Positions 45,937 to 55,286 are shown, counted from the first letter of the stretch. The stretch is 64,000 bases of DNA from Sphingobacterium sp. (GCA_031277685.1 JAITLV010000280.1:248001-312000); one strand, 5' to 3'. Numbers and translations: made by a program. Notes: generated by a model not told the origin, from the sequence alone.

Positions 45937-46820
45937 GCACATTGATAACAGCCAATAGTGAGTTGTGTTATGAGGTCTTTGGGAAATCGAACAAACAGGA
46001 CATGATACTGATTTCGGGCCTAGGCAGTCAAATGATTCGTTGGGATCTTGCTTTTTGTGAAATGTTGGTAGAGAGAGGGTTTCGAGTGATTAGATTTGAT
46101 AATCGGGATTCAGGGGCTTCCCTGTATACGGGAGAAAGTAATATTGATTTAGACAGGCCTATCCATGCTATTTTTAATGAAATACGGCCAGAAGATATCC
46201 CATATTCGCTTGTTGATATGGCGCATGACGTAATTGCATTGTTAGATCACATGAAAATTGAAAAAGCACATATTGTTGGGCGTTCAATGGGTGGGATGAT
46301 AGCGCAGCTATTGGCATCTGATTTTCCGAAAAGGATTGCTAGCATGACAATTATTATGTCCACTTCGCGTAAGCCGGGCCTTCCTTTAGGAGATTCTGAT
46401 GTCATGGATGCAATGCTAAAACCCGCAGTAGATAAGGAGAAGAATAGGGAGCTGTACATTAAGGACAGGATTGGATTTGCAAAAAGAATATATGGACAAT
46501 TTCCTTTGAATGAGGTCTATGAACGATGGCTGATCGAAACGGAGATAGGACGGTCTCGAAAGAAAAATACCGTTGTCCGGCAATTGCTTGCCATTGTTTC
46601 TACTCCCTATGACGATTCTGCATTGAAACGGATTAAAGTTCCTGTTCTGGTGATTCATGGCGCAGAAGATCCAATTTTCAAGCCAGCTTGTGGGCAGGAT
46701 ATTGCCCAACAAATCCCAGGTGCCACATTTTGTTTGGTCAGGGAAATGGGACATGCGATCGCACCTGAACTTTTTGGTGTGATCGTTAAAAGTATCATGG
46801 AGAAAGCTATTACCAATTAA
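45933..46820 (+). CDS. Alpha/beta hydrolase paired with MarR
   Basis: The 295-aa cytoplasmic protein has an alpha/beta-hydrolase fold: ILISGLGSQMIRWD (oxyanion region), the nucleophile elbow GRSMGGM, the acid HGAEDPIF and the His in EMGHAIAPE. Relatives include hydrolases acting on lactones, esters and aromatic degradation products. Tight linkage to a MarR regulator suggests induction by its substrate, perhaps an ester-containing antimicrobial or signal; that is an inference. Confidence 0.85.
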   Translation: MSTLITANSELCYEVFGKSNKQDMILISGLGSQMIRWDLAFCEMLVERGFRVIRFDNRDSGASLYTGESNIDLDRPIHAIFNEIRPEDIPYSLVDMAHDVIALLDHMKIEKAHIVGRSMGGMIAQLLASDFPKRIASMTIIMSTSRKPGLPLGDSDVMDAMLKPAVDKEKNRELYIKDRIGFAKRIYGQFPLNEVYERWLIETEIGRSRKKNTVVRQLLAIVSTPYDDSALKRIKVPVLVIHGAEDPIFKPACGQDIAQQIPGATFCLVREMGHAIAPELFGVIVKSIMEKAITN

Positions 46821-46861
46821 ATTTCGATAGTATAAGGTTATCAGGCTGTTTATTTTATAAG

Positions 46862-46905
46862 CTTTATAAGCAACTATTCGGCCGGGCGAATAGTTACTTA
46901 TAAAG
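46862..46905. repeat. Long hairpin with 19-base arms
   Basis: CTTTATAAGCAACTATTCG (46862-46880) pairs with 46887-46905 with a single mismatch (C46871 against A46896), around a GCCGGG loop. It lies 42 bases after the hydrolase stop. There is no T-run on either side, so it may be a processing or stabilising hairpin, a protein-binding site or a mobile repeat rather than a simple terminator. Confidence 0.75.
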
Positions 46906-47002
46906 TGCGAATCGTAAACCAAGTTGTTCAGATATCAAATGATGTCTACTTATTGTTTGTAATTGCTTTACATTTAAGACATATTCTTCCGATTGTACGG
47001 TA

Positions 47003-48049
47003 ATGAAACATTTTTTTTATCTATTTCTCACGCTTGTAAGTTCTCAATATGCATATGCAAATATGGGTGAACCTTATATTCATGGGTCAAGTCATAATGC
47101 GCTGTATAGTAGTAGTTATTGTGATGTGATAGGAGAGAAAATCAAGATTGTGATTCATGAACAGCAGGATGCGGACCACAAGCTTTTCGGTGTATTTCAG
47201 ATCCGCTATAACATCCATGCTGAGAGTGATCAAAAGATTCCATTGCTTTTTATTGGCAAAGGATTGTCTGATGCAAAAAAAATAGTAGTCAACCAATCTA
47301 GCGTAGTACCGAGATTGCTTGATAGTCAGTCTGTAAAACAATATGCCTTTATTACCAGGGCACCGGAGGGATCTTATTATTATGCACAATATAATGCCGA
47401 TCAAAAATTGCCCGTGAATTTGGATGAACTGATCTATTTCGAAGCGGCAATAAAAAAGGGTGATAACCAGGTGTACATTGAATATGAAGCGGATTTTGGC
47501 TATAGTGTTTTTGGTTTCTTAGATAATTTCCAAATCAATTATTCTTTATATCCTTCTCAGTTTTGGCGATCTTTTGGGCCAATTGATCTCGAGCTTGATC
47601 TGAACAATCTGGCAGAGCTCAGTGGGTCTAATCTTGGCAGAGCAACGATGCAAAGACAGACTGTAAAATGGACAATCCATCAAATATCGCAGGATATTAA
47701 TATTACAGTCAATTATCGAACGAGCTGGTTCGCGAAAGTGTTATTGTGGCTGCAACCAATTGGTCTAACTATAGTCGTATTGCTAGCCATTGTATGGTGG
47801 CATATACACTGGATAATTGGGTGCAAAAGGAAAGGATTGCTATTTTGGTTAGGGATTTTCATTGTCCCACTCATTGGTTTTGTAGTTTTCTTTAGTGCTT
47901 ATTCATTAATTGATTTTTTTCTGCAAAAGCAATCAAAACATGGTTATGTCCTATTGCTTGTAATTTATTACCCCTTTGTAGTTCTTACTTATGGCATCGC
48001 CCTGGGAGTGTTTAAAATGACAATCATTGACAAGTATAAGGCGAAATAA
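47003..48049 (+). CDS. Secreted/membrane protein with three C-terminal helices
   Basis: The 348-aa product has a signal peptide (~20 residues, YAYA-N), an extracytoplasmic beta-rich domain (residues ~21-245) with two Cys-free strands, and three membrane helices at about 248-270, 278-302 and 315-340. The C-terminus is basic (IIDKYKAK). No family is recognised. The end of this gene resembles the decayed piece just downstream (48126-48337), so it may be one of two tandem copies. Confidence 0.65.
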   Translation: MKHFFYLFLTLVSSQYAYANMGEPYIHGSSHNALYSSSYCDVIGEKIKIVIHEQQDADHKLFGVFQIRYNIHAESDQKIPLLFIGKGLSDAKKIVVNQSSVVPRLLDSQSVKQYAFITRAPEGSYYYAQYNADQKLPVNLDELIYFEAAIKKGDNQVYIEYEADFGYSVFGFLDNFQINYSLYPSQFWRSFGPIDLELDLNNLAELSGSNLGRATMQRQTVKWTIHQISQDINITVNYRTSWFAKVLLWLQPIGLTIVVLLAIVWWHIHWIIGCKRKGLLFWLGIFIVPLIGFVVFFSAYSLIDFFLQKQSKHGYVLLLVIYYPFVVLTYGIALGVFKMTIIDKYKAK

Positions 48050-48125
48050 TACTGAATCATTGAGCATATATGTTTGAAATAAAAAGTAGAGAATAGAAAA
48101 TGGAAAAAAATAGCCCTTATTGGTT

Positions 48126-48337
48126 ATGCCGGATCATCTGACGTTTCGATCATTGATAAGTAGAAGGTATCCGCTTGCGATTGTGTTGATTATTATGGCT
48201 ATTCTGATCCCTGCAGCTCTATTTATGGTGATTGTAATATATAATGAGATTACGAATCTGAGCAGGGGGCAAGTGGTTTGCATGATGGGTGTAGCTGGCT
48301 TTTTGTCATTTTAGTGATCTATTATCCGATCTTATAG
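48126..48337 (+). pseudogene. Remnant of a membrane-protein gene
   Basis: A frame from ATG 48126 to the stop at 48314 encodes two apolar segments (PLAIVLIIMAILIPAALFMV, CMMGVAGFLS); after a frameshift near 48300 the frame continues as LFVILVIYYPIL until TAG 48335-48337. This matches the end of the gene before it (LLLVIYYPFVVL). It therefore looks like the decayed 3' part of a tandem copy. Confidence 0.35.
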
Positions 48338-48486
48338 TATTGCTAATATTAAGCTTATTTATTCCTACTTTTATAAGATTAAATAATGATTATTTTTTAT
48401 TTATTATTATTTGTTAATTAGGTTTTTATGTGTTTTATATAAATTAAAAATATAATTATAAATATTGCTATGTATAACTAAAGGTT

Positions 48487-48663
48487 ATGGTAGTATTTGC
48501 GGTATTTATCCTGTCTTGTAGAAAGAAATAAATTGCCTATTGTGCGACCGGTTATTATAAGTATGCAATGACAATGGTTGAATCACCTTATACAGTATAC
48601 AAAGCTTTGAGTAAGCAAAACCAGATAAACATTCCAAAAGAAGTGATAGATGCTGATATCTAA
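48487..48663 (+). pseudogene. Remnant of a small lipoprotein gene
   Basis: ATG 48487 opens a lipoprotein-type start (MVVFAVFILSC, lipobox ILSC) that meets TAA at 48529-48531; the same frame then continues as coding-like sequence (IAYCATGYYKYAMTMVESPYTVYKA...) to TAA 48661-48663. One stop separates signal peptide from body. The family is unknown. Sequence between 48664 and 49046 shows nothing I can support. Confidence 0.4.
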
Positions 48664-49046
48664 AGTACTTCATGTGGGATGTCAACTCATCAGTAAGTAA
48701 AATCAATGGGATCAATAACGTGTACTTCGATAGAAATTGTGTTTATATACGATGATTGCAGGGTAAATGGTGATGAATAGGCTTATTAAGCTCGTAGGAT
48801 AGCAGATTGCTTTGAGTTGGTAAATCCTCTATACAAAATAAAAGTCGTCGATAAGGGGGATTTTAGGTCAAAATGAGGAGGGATTGTATTTATAAAAAAT
48901 ACTTTCTGTTTGTGTTAATTACCTAACACATTGTTGTAAGATTGCGTATACGAAACGATTGTGTATATCAATATTTAATATGAATCTTATGACTTTTTTA
49001 ATATGCTTATTATTAGTTTTTTGGTTTGTTTGATGTGAAGTTTTTA

Positions 49047-49196
49047 ATGAGTATTTGTGTTGGTGTCAAACATCTTTTTATCAGGTGCAAAAAAAGCTTT
49101 ATCTTTTGTTATAAAAATGAAGCATTGGAAACTATACAAGGTCAATGGGCTGGTGTGGACAATGTAGACCAAATCATATGGTTGTTACAAAAATAA
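49047..49196 (+). pseudogene. Short coding-like remnant, 49 aa
   Basis: ATG 49047 opens a 49-aa frame ending in NEALETIQGQWAGVDNVDQI..., which reads like part of a secreted lipocalin-type or lipoprotein domain. A hydrophobic start (MLIISFLVCLM) occurs in another frame just upstream, suggesting a frameshift after the signal peptide. It may alternatively be a tiny intact gene. Confidence 0.25.
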
Positions 49197-49240
49197 AATA
49201 GGAGTTGTGCCAAAGTCTTTGGATATTTGAGTAGTAAACT

Positions 49241-49269
49241 TGCCCTGTCTAATTAGATAGGGCAGTTTT
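49241..49269 (+). terminator. Hairpin terminator before the EEP gene
   Basis: TGCCCTgTCTAATTAGAtAGGGCA at 49241-49264 forms a near-perfect palindromic stem followed by GTTTT. It would end transcription from the decayed lipoprotein region, 33 bases before the next gene start. Confidence 0.6.
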
Positions 49270-49301
49270 CATAGACAAATGGGTGAAAATATAGTGTAAA
49301 G

Positions 49302-50342
49302 ATGAATATAGGGAAATTTATCATGTTGCTCCTGCTTTTTAGCATTGAGCAGGTTGTATCTGGCAAGGGGAAAACTGAATTGAAAGTGCTGCAGATCAAT
49401 ATCTGGCAGGAGGGGACGGTCGTACCGAATGGCTTTCCGGCTATTGCAGATGAAATTATAGACAAGAATGCAGATGTTGTGCTTTTTAGTGAGGTGCGCA
49501 ACTATAAAGGTACAGATTTTATCAAACGTATATTAGCTGAATTAAAATCCAAAGGCGCAAGTTATTTTGGAAAGTCAAGTGATGAAAAACTTGATGTTGG
49601 ATTGATTTCTAAATTTCCGCTGTCTGACCAACACGCACTGTATGGCGAAGATAGTGGAATGGGAGGTGTGTTGAAAAGTAAGATCAAAGTTGGCAACCGC
49701 GATTTTGTCTTTTATTCTTTACACCTGGATTATACCAATTATGCCTGTTACCTACCCAGGGGGTACGATGGAGTAACCTGGAAGAAAATGGAGCGTCCGA
49801 TTACTGAGGTGTCGGCAATTGTTGAAGCCAATCGTAAAAGCAAAAGAGAGGAGGCGATACGTGATATCATACGCGATGTGGATGAGGAGAAGCAATCCCA
49901 ATCCTTTATCATTGCGGGCGATTTTAATGAGCCTTCACACCTAGACTGGACTGTAGCTACAAAGGACTTGTATGATCACCGTGGAGCTATTGTGCCTTGG
50001 GACTGTTCGGTTTTATTGGAAAAGGCTGGATTTAAAGATAGTTTTCGACTGAAGTATCCGAATCCGGTAAGCCATCCTGGCTTTACCTATCCTGCTTTCA
50101 ATAAGGACGTATCTATTGATAAGCTGGCTTGGGTTCCAACGGCTGATGACAGGGATAGGATAGATTATGTGTATTATCGTAGTGAACAATCACTAAAAGT
50201 GATGAAAGCGGAAATTGTAGGCCCTGCAGAGACTGTAAGATATGCAAAAAAACAGGGTAGGGATAGTCAAGATCAATTTTTGCTTCCAAAGGGAGTATGG
50301 CCTACAGACCATAAAGCCTTATTGGTGACTTTTAGTTTTTAG
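49302..50342 (+). CDS. Secreted endonuclease/exonuclease/phosphatase-family protein
   Basis: The 346-aa protein has a signal peptide (~21 residues) and the full set of EEP motifs: LQINIWQ (Asn), LFSEVR (Glu), YSLHLDYTNY, IAGDFNEPSHLD, DRIDYVYY and the final WPTDHKALLV (Asp-His). The family uses divalent metal to cleave phosphodiesters or phosphates; members include DNases, sphingomyelinases and inositol phosphatases. As it is exported, an extracellular substrate such as DNA or phospholipid is likely, but which one cannot be said. Confidence 0.88.
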   Translation: MNIGKFIMLLLLFSIEQVVSGKGKTELKVLQINIWQEGTVVPNGFPAIADEIIDKNADVVLFSEVRNYKGTDFIKRILAELKSKGASYFGKSSDEKLDVGLISKFPLSDQHALYGEDSGMGGVLKSKIKVGNRDFVFYSLHLDYTNYACYLPRGYDGVTWKKMERPITEVSAIVEANRKSKREEAIRDIIRDVDEEKQSQSFIIAGDFNEPSHLDWTVATKDLYDHRGAIVPWDCSVLLEKAGFKDSFRLKYPNPVSHPGFTYPAFNKDVSIDKLAWVPTADDRDRIDYVYYRSEQSLKVMKAEIVGPAETVRYAKKQGRDSQDQFLLPKGVWPTDHKALLVTFSF

Positions 50343-50406
50343 AACAAATCGCCCATTCAGATAAAAGCGATACACAAGAATACTGCACAATCGTGTAGCG
50401 TAGAAA

Positions 50407-50448
50407 AAGCATGGACAGGTTTAACAACAGGTCTGTGCTTCTTTTTTT
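50407..50448. terminator. Terminator shared by converging genes
   Basis: AAGCA (50407-50411) with GAC pairs with GTC and TGCTT (50436-50440) and is followed by seven T on the + strand; it overlaps the last codons of the histidine kinase gene. It probably ends the EEP transcript. The stem has a two-base mismatch. Confidence 0.45.
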
Positions 50449-51734
50449 AAGGGGTTGTCTTTGACCGTGTGTGAAGGTAATCCAACAGTGAAAATAGAAC
50501 CTTTATTCGGAATACTTTGAATATCCACTACTCCTTTATTACGTTCAATCAGATCTTTACAGAGTACCAGCCCTAAACCCGATCCCGGCTCGTCTTCTGT
50601 GCCAAATGACTTACGCTGGATCACATTAAATAGCAGAGCAGATTTGGATGGATTGATTCCAATACCCTCATCTTGAATATGGATACGGGTATACGTTTCA
50701 TCTTTACTGCAATAGATGCTTATTTTTCCTGCCACATAACTAAATTTGATCGCATTACTGATAAGGTTGCGAAGAATTATGATCATATGATCCCTGTTGG
50801 CGAGGATATATGTTCCTTGGGGGATTTCAATTTCGATCTTGAGTTGTTTAGTTTGTATTTGATCGGCAAACAATAGCATGATATCGCGAATCAATGGCTC
50901 GATCACAATCAATGTTGCGGGACTAGTAATCCCGCGCATACTGCTACTGCCCCATTGCAGAAAATCGTCCAGTGCTTGATTTTGATGTACAATTTGCTGA
51001 TAAAGTTGATGTATATATTCTTTAGCTATGTTGTTGTTGAGTATTTGGTCGCGAAGCATGAGTACTAGCGATTCGAGATTGGCAAATGGACTTTTGATAT
51101 CATGGGCGACAATAGAGAATATTTTTTCCTTATCGCGATTCATAGATTCCAGCTTGCGGCGCTGCTCCTCAATCTTCTTCATATTGTTGTAAATAATCTG
51201 TAGAAAGAAGTTGACTGCAATCACAATAAAGGCCAGCGCATTGCTAATATTGAATATCAACCTCAATTTAGGGACTCGTTGAGCGACTGGAACAATTGCA
51301 GGTGAGAAATAAAGCAAAGCGATTGAAGCGGTGGTGGCAAGACAGAAAACAATATGTATCCGACGATCGTCATAAAGTAACATTGAAGCAATCAAGGTGC
51401 ACAATAGAAAATATTCACCACCATTTTTAAATAACATAGCACCCAAAAGAAAAAAAAGAAAATTACTAATCAATAACATGGCCTTTGCAAAATTATGTTT
51501 GCCATCGTACTGTAGAAAGAGCACGGAAATTGAACAGATAGTATTAGATAGGTTAATCATCGATAGAAGATAACGTTGATCAATGATATTGAGGATGAAA
51601 AAACAAAGTGTTGGCAATAAGCAAAGTATGGCTATCAGATTGACCATTTGTATCCTTTTGAGATTGACATAGGACATATCCGGACGCGTACCAATATCCT
51701 TAAGTATGTTCCAATATCTTTGGATATAGTTCAT
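50421..51734 (-). CDS. Membrane-bound sensor histidine kinase
   Basis: The 437-aa protein has six membrane helices between ~31 and 182 (a 6-TM sensor without extracellular domain), a coiled-coil linker, a HisKA domain with the phospho-acceptor His211 (SIVAHDIKSPF), and a HATPase_c domain with N box NLISNAIKF, G1 box DEGIGI and G2 box GSGLGL. No receiver or partner regulator gene is adjacent, so it is an orphan kinase. The stimulus is unknown. Confidence 0.9.
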   Translation of the reverse strand: MNYIQRYWNILKDIGTRPDMSYVNLKRIQMVNLIAILCLLPTLCFFILNIIDQRYLLSMINLSNTICSISVLFLQYDGKHNFAKAMLLISNFLFFLLGAMLFKNGGEYFLLCTLIASMLLYDDRRIHIVFCLATTASIALLYFSPAIVPVAQRVPKLRLIFNISNALAFIVIAVNFFLQIIYNNMKKIEEQRRKLESMNRDKEKIFSIVAHDIKSPFANLESLVLMLRDQILNNNIAKEYIHQLYQQIVHQNQALDDFLQWGSSSMRGITSPATLIVIEPLIRDIMLLFADQIQTKQLKIEIEIPQGTYILANRDHMIIILRNLISNAIKFSYVAGKISIYCSKDETYTRIHIQDEGIGINPSKSALLFNVIQRKSFGTEDEPGSGLGLVLCKDLIERNKGVVDIQSIPNKGSIFTVGLPSHTVKDNPLKKEAQTCC

Positions 51735-51894
51735 AATTTTATTTAATCTGCTAATGAATATTAATCCGCTAAATTAACATAAATAAGGTGTTGTAGTGTG
51801 GTGCTGAGCGAAAAAAATGTTCGCAATACTTTAATAAATACATGGTAGAGGAGGCTCTGATGTTATTGTAAATATTGTCCTGGTGAAACCCGGT

Positions 51895-52014
51895 CTACTT
51901 TTTGGGCCTATTTGCGCTGTTGGCGGCTAATAATGCAGTCAAATCCTGGTAATCGGACAATGATATATTGCCGTCCAATAGTTTTTCGGATGTAATTGTA
52001 ATTGCGAAGCGCAA
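51895..52014 (-). other. Short coding-like frames in the spacer between kinase and HEAT-protein genes
   Basis: In the 51735-52141 spacer the minus strand from TTG 52014 reads LRFAITITSEKLLDGNISLSDYQDL... to TAG 51895-51897 (39 aa), and the + strand from 51982 reads FFGCNCNCEAQSLNAGYVTG... to TAA 52099-52101. The two frames overlap by about 30 bases; at most one can be coding. They may be remnants of one or two lost genes; no family is recognised. Confidence 0.25.
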
Positions 52015-52141
52015 TCTTTAAATGCAGGTTATGTCACTGGGGTATCAGTAAAAGTAGCGAATGGTATCGATCAAGTATTCATAACTGATTTTCATCGGTA
52101 AGTATATCTTGTTGTACAAAAAAACTAAATTGCCCGAGAAA

Positions 52142-52987
52142 CTACCGATTGTCTACATGGAGACTTCTGATGGCTCTTTTTAGAATATATGTTGTAGCCT
52201 TAGTATTACTTTCTCTGCTCCATCTATCATATAAATCTTGGACAAAAAGTGGGCATGTCTTGGCTGCGTCATTAAGCCAATTGGCTACGCTGTTTTGCAC
52301 ATATCTGGAAGGGTCGGATTTCAAAGCATTCAGTATAGGCAATGCCAGCATAGGGGTACGTTTTAATACCTCGATATGTGTACACCAAACACCTCTTGGA
52401 CGTGTGGATTCCGAAGCGAAGCGCCGAATATGCTCATTGTTACTGACCGCCCATGTGGAGAGAATAGCAATACTTTCTTCTAAATTACTGCTTATTTTTT
52501 CGCGAACTGCGAGCCAACTGATTTCACGAACACCAAAATGAGCGTCGGCTGCAAATTGCTGGATTTGCTTTAAAGTGTCAGCGATACTTAAACTTGTATT
52601 TTTGCCAACGCTGTAAGCGGCCCAACAGCGTACCAAATCAGCCTGATGAACTGCCATAATTTGATAGAAAGCGGAGTCATTGTGCTGTATGGTTTGTTCA
52701 AGAATGCCTGTACCGATTGCCTCGTTGATTGTATTGACAGTCTGTTTTTTCAACTGATCAATTCCTTGCAGTATGGGGGCAAGGTAGATTGTCCGTTGAT
52801 ATTGGATAAGCAATTGATTTAATAAAATACGTTGATCTACCGCTAGCCATTCTACGAGATTAGCCGTTTCAATTTTGCCATTGTTCAATTGTTCCAGCAC
52901 GTGTACTGGTATCTCACTTGTTTTTCGAGCTCCTGTTCGTTTTGGCGATAGCAATTGGTTTGTTGAATTTTCATCGGATTTTGCCAT
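52142..52987 (-). CDS. HEAT-repeat protein, AlkC/AlkD-like DNA alkylation repair family
   Basis: I start at ATG 52987 (MAKSDENSTNQLL): the frame reaches back to 53122, but that would run into the divergent HxlR gene and its promoter. The 281-aa protein is made of helical repeats with the AlkC-like end RRFASESTRPRGVWCTH, LPILNALKSDPSRYVQNSVANWLNDAAK and FVQDLYDRWSR. AlkC/AlkD proteins remove alkylated bases from DNA. The Trp and Asp residues expected in the DNA-binding groove appear partly conserved, so activity is likely but not certain. Confidence 0.75.
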   Translation of the reverse strand: MAKSDENSTNQLLSPKRTGARKTSEIPVHVLEQLNNGKIETANLVEWLAVDQRILLNQLLIQYQRTIYLAPILQGIDQLKKQTVNTINEAIGTGILEQTIQHNDSAFYQIMAVHQADLVRCWAAYSVGKNTSLSIADTLKQIQQFAADAHFGVREISWLAVREKISSNLEESIAILSTWAVSNNEHIRRFASESTRPRGVWCTHIEVLKRTPMLALPILNALKSDPSRYVQNSVANWLNDAAKTCPLFVQDLYDRWSRESNTKATTYILKRAIRSLHVDNR

Positions 52988-53099
52988 ATGCTGTTGTAAA
53001 TTTTCGATATTTATTACTAATCTTTGCAAAGATTTGAAAGTTAATCCATATCTGCAATACCGCATAAAATTGTCACTATGGGTTAAAAAAGTCAATATT

Positions 53100-53450
53100 A
53101 TGAAAACAACAGCTAGAACCATAGAAGAAAAAATATGTCCACTGGAATTTGCTGTAAATGCAATCAGTGGAAAATGGAAAGTTCCGATTGTATGGCGTAT
53201 TAATCAAGGCGAGAAACGCCCAAGTGAAATGCTACGGGGTATTGTTAAAGTAGATCGACGTGTATTGAACCAACAGCTAAAAGAACTGGAGCATGATGGC
53301 ATACTTACCAAAGAGATTTTTAATGAGTTACCACCACGAGTAGAATACTCGCTAACACCGCTTGGTAAAGATCTGGTAGCGGTACTCTGGAAACTAAATC
53401 ATTGGGGAGAGTCTCTTTTAGCAGAGAAAAGTCTTTTTGTAGAAGAATAG
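53100..53450 (+). CDS. HxlR-family transcriptional regulator
   Basis: The 116-aa protein from ATG 53100 has the HxlR winged-helix signature: CPLEFAVNAISGKWKVPIVWRI, KRPSEMLRGIVKVDRRVLNQQLKELEHDGILTKE and VEYSLTPLGKDLVAVLWKLNHWGE. A longer frame starts at 52875 but its N-terminal part is the reverse of the neighbouring gene. The Cys near the N-terminus is the redox or ligand sensor in many family members. The divergent HEAT-repeat gene, 112 bases away, is the probable target. Confidence 0.9.
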   Translation: MKTTARTIEEKICPLEFAVNAISGKWKVPIVWRINQGEKRPSEMLRGIVKVDRRVLNQQLKELEHDGILTKEIFNELPPRVEYSLTPLGKDLVAVLWKLNHWGESLLAEKSLFVEE

Positions 53451-53641
53451 TAATCCTGCCTTTTTGTGGCTGTAAATACCCTTTTTGGGTACAATACTTA
53501 ACATGCCAGGGCTAAGCCGATTCCTCCAAAAATGCATGAATATAGATTAATATGATAAGAGTTATATTCCATAAACAACATTATAGTGTATAATGTCGTT
53601 TATTCGTTAGTAATGAGGTGAACTTCTATTGTTCGTAAATA

Positions 53642-53899
53642 CTAGTTTTTCGTGGATTGACGCGATTTAATCTCATTTTCAATTTGCTTGTAATTTGAAT
53701 AGATTGGTATAAATCCACCAAATAAAGTGGCTGGAATACCTAAGAGGGCATATTTTTTTGCTCTTAATGATAAATAAATCAAAATGACCATAGCAATTAT
53801 CATAATAATGGCGAAGGATGTCATAATAGCAAAAGACTGTTTTTTCTTTTTATCTAATTCTTCCGTTGTTAGATCAGATAGGGATTTATTTTTAGGCAT
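53642..53899 (-). CDS. Small two-helix membrane protein, 85 aa
   Basis: A charged N-terminal part (MPKNKSLSDLTTEELDKKKKQ) precedes two membrane helices at about 25-47 and 51-69; the C-terminus is polar and basic. This layout resembles a common Bacteroidota family of small membrane proteins of unknown role that begin with TTEEL-KK. A promoter box lies 54 bases upstream (53953-53960). No operon partner. Confidence 0.6.
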   Translation of the reverse strand: MPKNKSLSDLTTEELDKKKKQSFAIMTSFAIIMIIAMVILIYLSLRAKKYALLGIPATLFGGFIPIYSNYKQIENEIKSRQSTKN

Positions 53900-53946
53900 G
53901 GATCAATTGGTTTTTTTATAATAGAAGGTTATTTATACTTCTCTGG

Positions 53947-53983
53947 TTGGGACAAAATTAAATAATTTTTTGATTTTACCAAT
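53947..53983 (-). promoter_or_regulatory. Promoter of the 85-aa membrane-protein gene
   Basis: Read on the minus strand, TAATTTTG (53960-53953) matches TAnnTTTG exactly and ATTG (53983-53980) lies at the -33 position with a 19-base spacer. The 16-base sequence TTGGGACAAAATTAAA (53947-53962, + strand) recurs at 60406-60421 in front of another gene. The rest of the 53900-54218 spacer shows nothing else. Confidence 0.55.
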
Positions 53984-54218
53984 ACATCTTTTGAAGCCTC
54001 ATGGCGAGCAGTTAACAAGATCAATCGTAAGGGAAAAGTTCGTTTTTAACGAAACTTTAATGCGGATGATATATTAATTGGCAAATAAGCCCCGGAAACT
54101 TGTTAATTCATGCGTATTGCTATACCTGGTGATTTTCTAAGTATTTCTAATATTGATCCCTGTAAGTTGAAGACTATTTTCCACAATTAAAGTCATTCTG
54201 CTATCCCGAGTTTTAATG

Positions 54219-54551
54219 TCAGAAGGTGTTTTCTATACACTCAACTTGTCGTGACTTAAAGGAAGGTTCATTTTGTTTTTTTCTTTTTAACCAGTTCCTG
54301 AAATAAAATAATAGAACGGTGATAATAGTAGCAAAAATAATATCAGCAATCAGATTACTTACATTAAAGTTGCTAGATTCACCGATTTCATGGGTATCTA
54401 TTGATATCACGCGAACCGCTTTATTGTAAATTTCAAAAGGAAAACCGAAACTGAGATTACCATCAACATCCGTATCGTTATGATAACTTAATGCACAAAG
54501 GACTATAAATGCAGTCGTGATATATAATGTGTTAATAAAAATCTTTTTCAT
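54219..54551 (-). CDS. Small membrane protein, 110 aa
   Basis: The 110-aa product has a first membrane helix or signal (residues ~5-24, INTLYITTAFIVLCALSYH), an extracytoplasmic middle of ~45 residues and a second helix at ~70-87, ending in a basic/polar tail (RKKQNEPSFKSRQ). No family is recognised. It stands alone on the minus strand. Confidence 0.55.
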   Translation of the reverse strand: MKKIFINTLYITTAFIVLCALSYHNDTDVDGNLSFGFPFEIYNKAVRVISIDTHEIGESSNFNVSNLIADIIFATIITVLLFYFRNWLKRKKQNEPSFKSRQVECIENTF

Positions 54552-54777
54552 ATTTTTTATTTGTTTAGGTTTCCTATTGTACTTAGTGAATGGGTATTAA
54601 TGAAGGATAAGTTTTCCGGTGTCATCACCATGGAGCTTGATTTTAATTGATAAATTTATGCAAAGAATTAAAAAGTAACATAAGGCTTATAGTTAATTTG
54701 CAGAAAAGAGCTGTATTGGTTTAAATTTCAAAAAATAGTAAATTAGTTTAGATCAAATTTGTATCAATCAATTTATT

Positions 54778-55272
54778 ATGGCAAGTATCTATAACGCTTT
54801 ATTGATAGATTCTTCAAAAGAGACAGTCTATGCAGCAATTACTGATCAATCTGGTTTGTCATCCTGGTGGACGCCAGATGCAAGCACCAGCGGACAAATC
54901 AACAGTATTGCACGTTTTTCTTTTGGTCCTTATTATTACAAAGAAATGGAAATTAAAGAACTAAACCCTTTTGTGAGTATCGTATGGCGTTGTACCGCAG
55001 GTGCAGCCGAATGGATTGGAACTGAGATTACTTTTGAACTTTCACCTTACAATAGACAGACGTTTTTAAACTTACATCCCGAAATTGCAGGCCAGATGGA
55101 GCAACAAGCAAGTGACAAGGGAACTTTTCTGCTCTTCAAACATGAGGGCTGGGATACATATTCACCTATGTTTGCTGAATGTAGTTATACCTGGGGACAA
55201 TTTTTGAGGAGTTTAAAACTTTTCTGTGAAACAGGAAAAGGTCGGCCCTGGCCAAAACAGCATCGTATCTGA
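54778..55272 (+). CDS. SRPBCC (AHSA1/START-like) family protein
   Basis: The 164-aa protein begins with the SRPBCC pattern MASIYNALLIDSSKETVYAAITDQSGLSSWW, continues with the beta-sheet GQINSIARFSFGPYYYKEMEIKELNP and ends with a helix typical of the fold (TWGQFLRSLKLFCETGKGRPWP). Such proteins bind hydrophobic ligands, or act on Hsp90 in eukaryotes; the ligand is unknown. It converges with the WG-repeat gene (14 bases between stops). Confidence 0.85.
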   Translation: MASIYNALLIDSSKETVYAAITDQSGLSSWWTPDASTSGQINSIARFSFGPYYYKEMEIKELNPFVSIVWRCTAGAAEWIGTEITFELSPYNRQTFLNLHPEIAGQMEQQASDKGTFLLFKHEGWDTYSPMFAECSYTWGQFLRSLKLFCETGKGRPWPKQHRI

Positions 55273-55286
55273 TTCAACTGAACTGA

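Noticed and set aside
52875..53099. Longer N-terminus for the HxlR regulator
   Set aside because: It would be antisense to the HEAT-repeat gene and adds 75 residues unlike the family.
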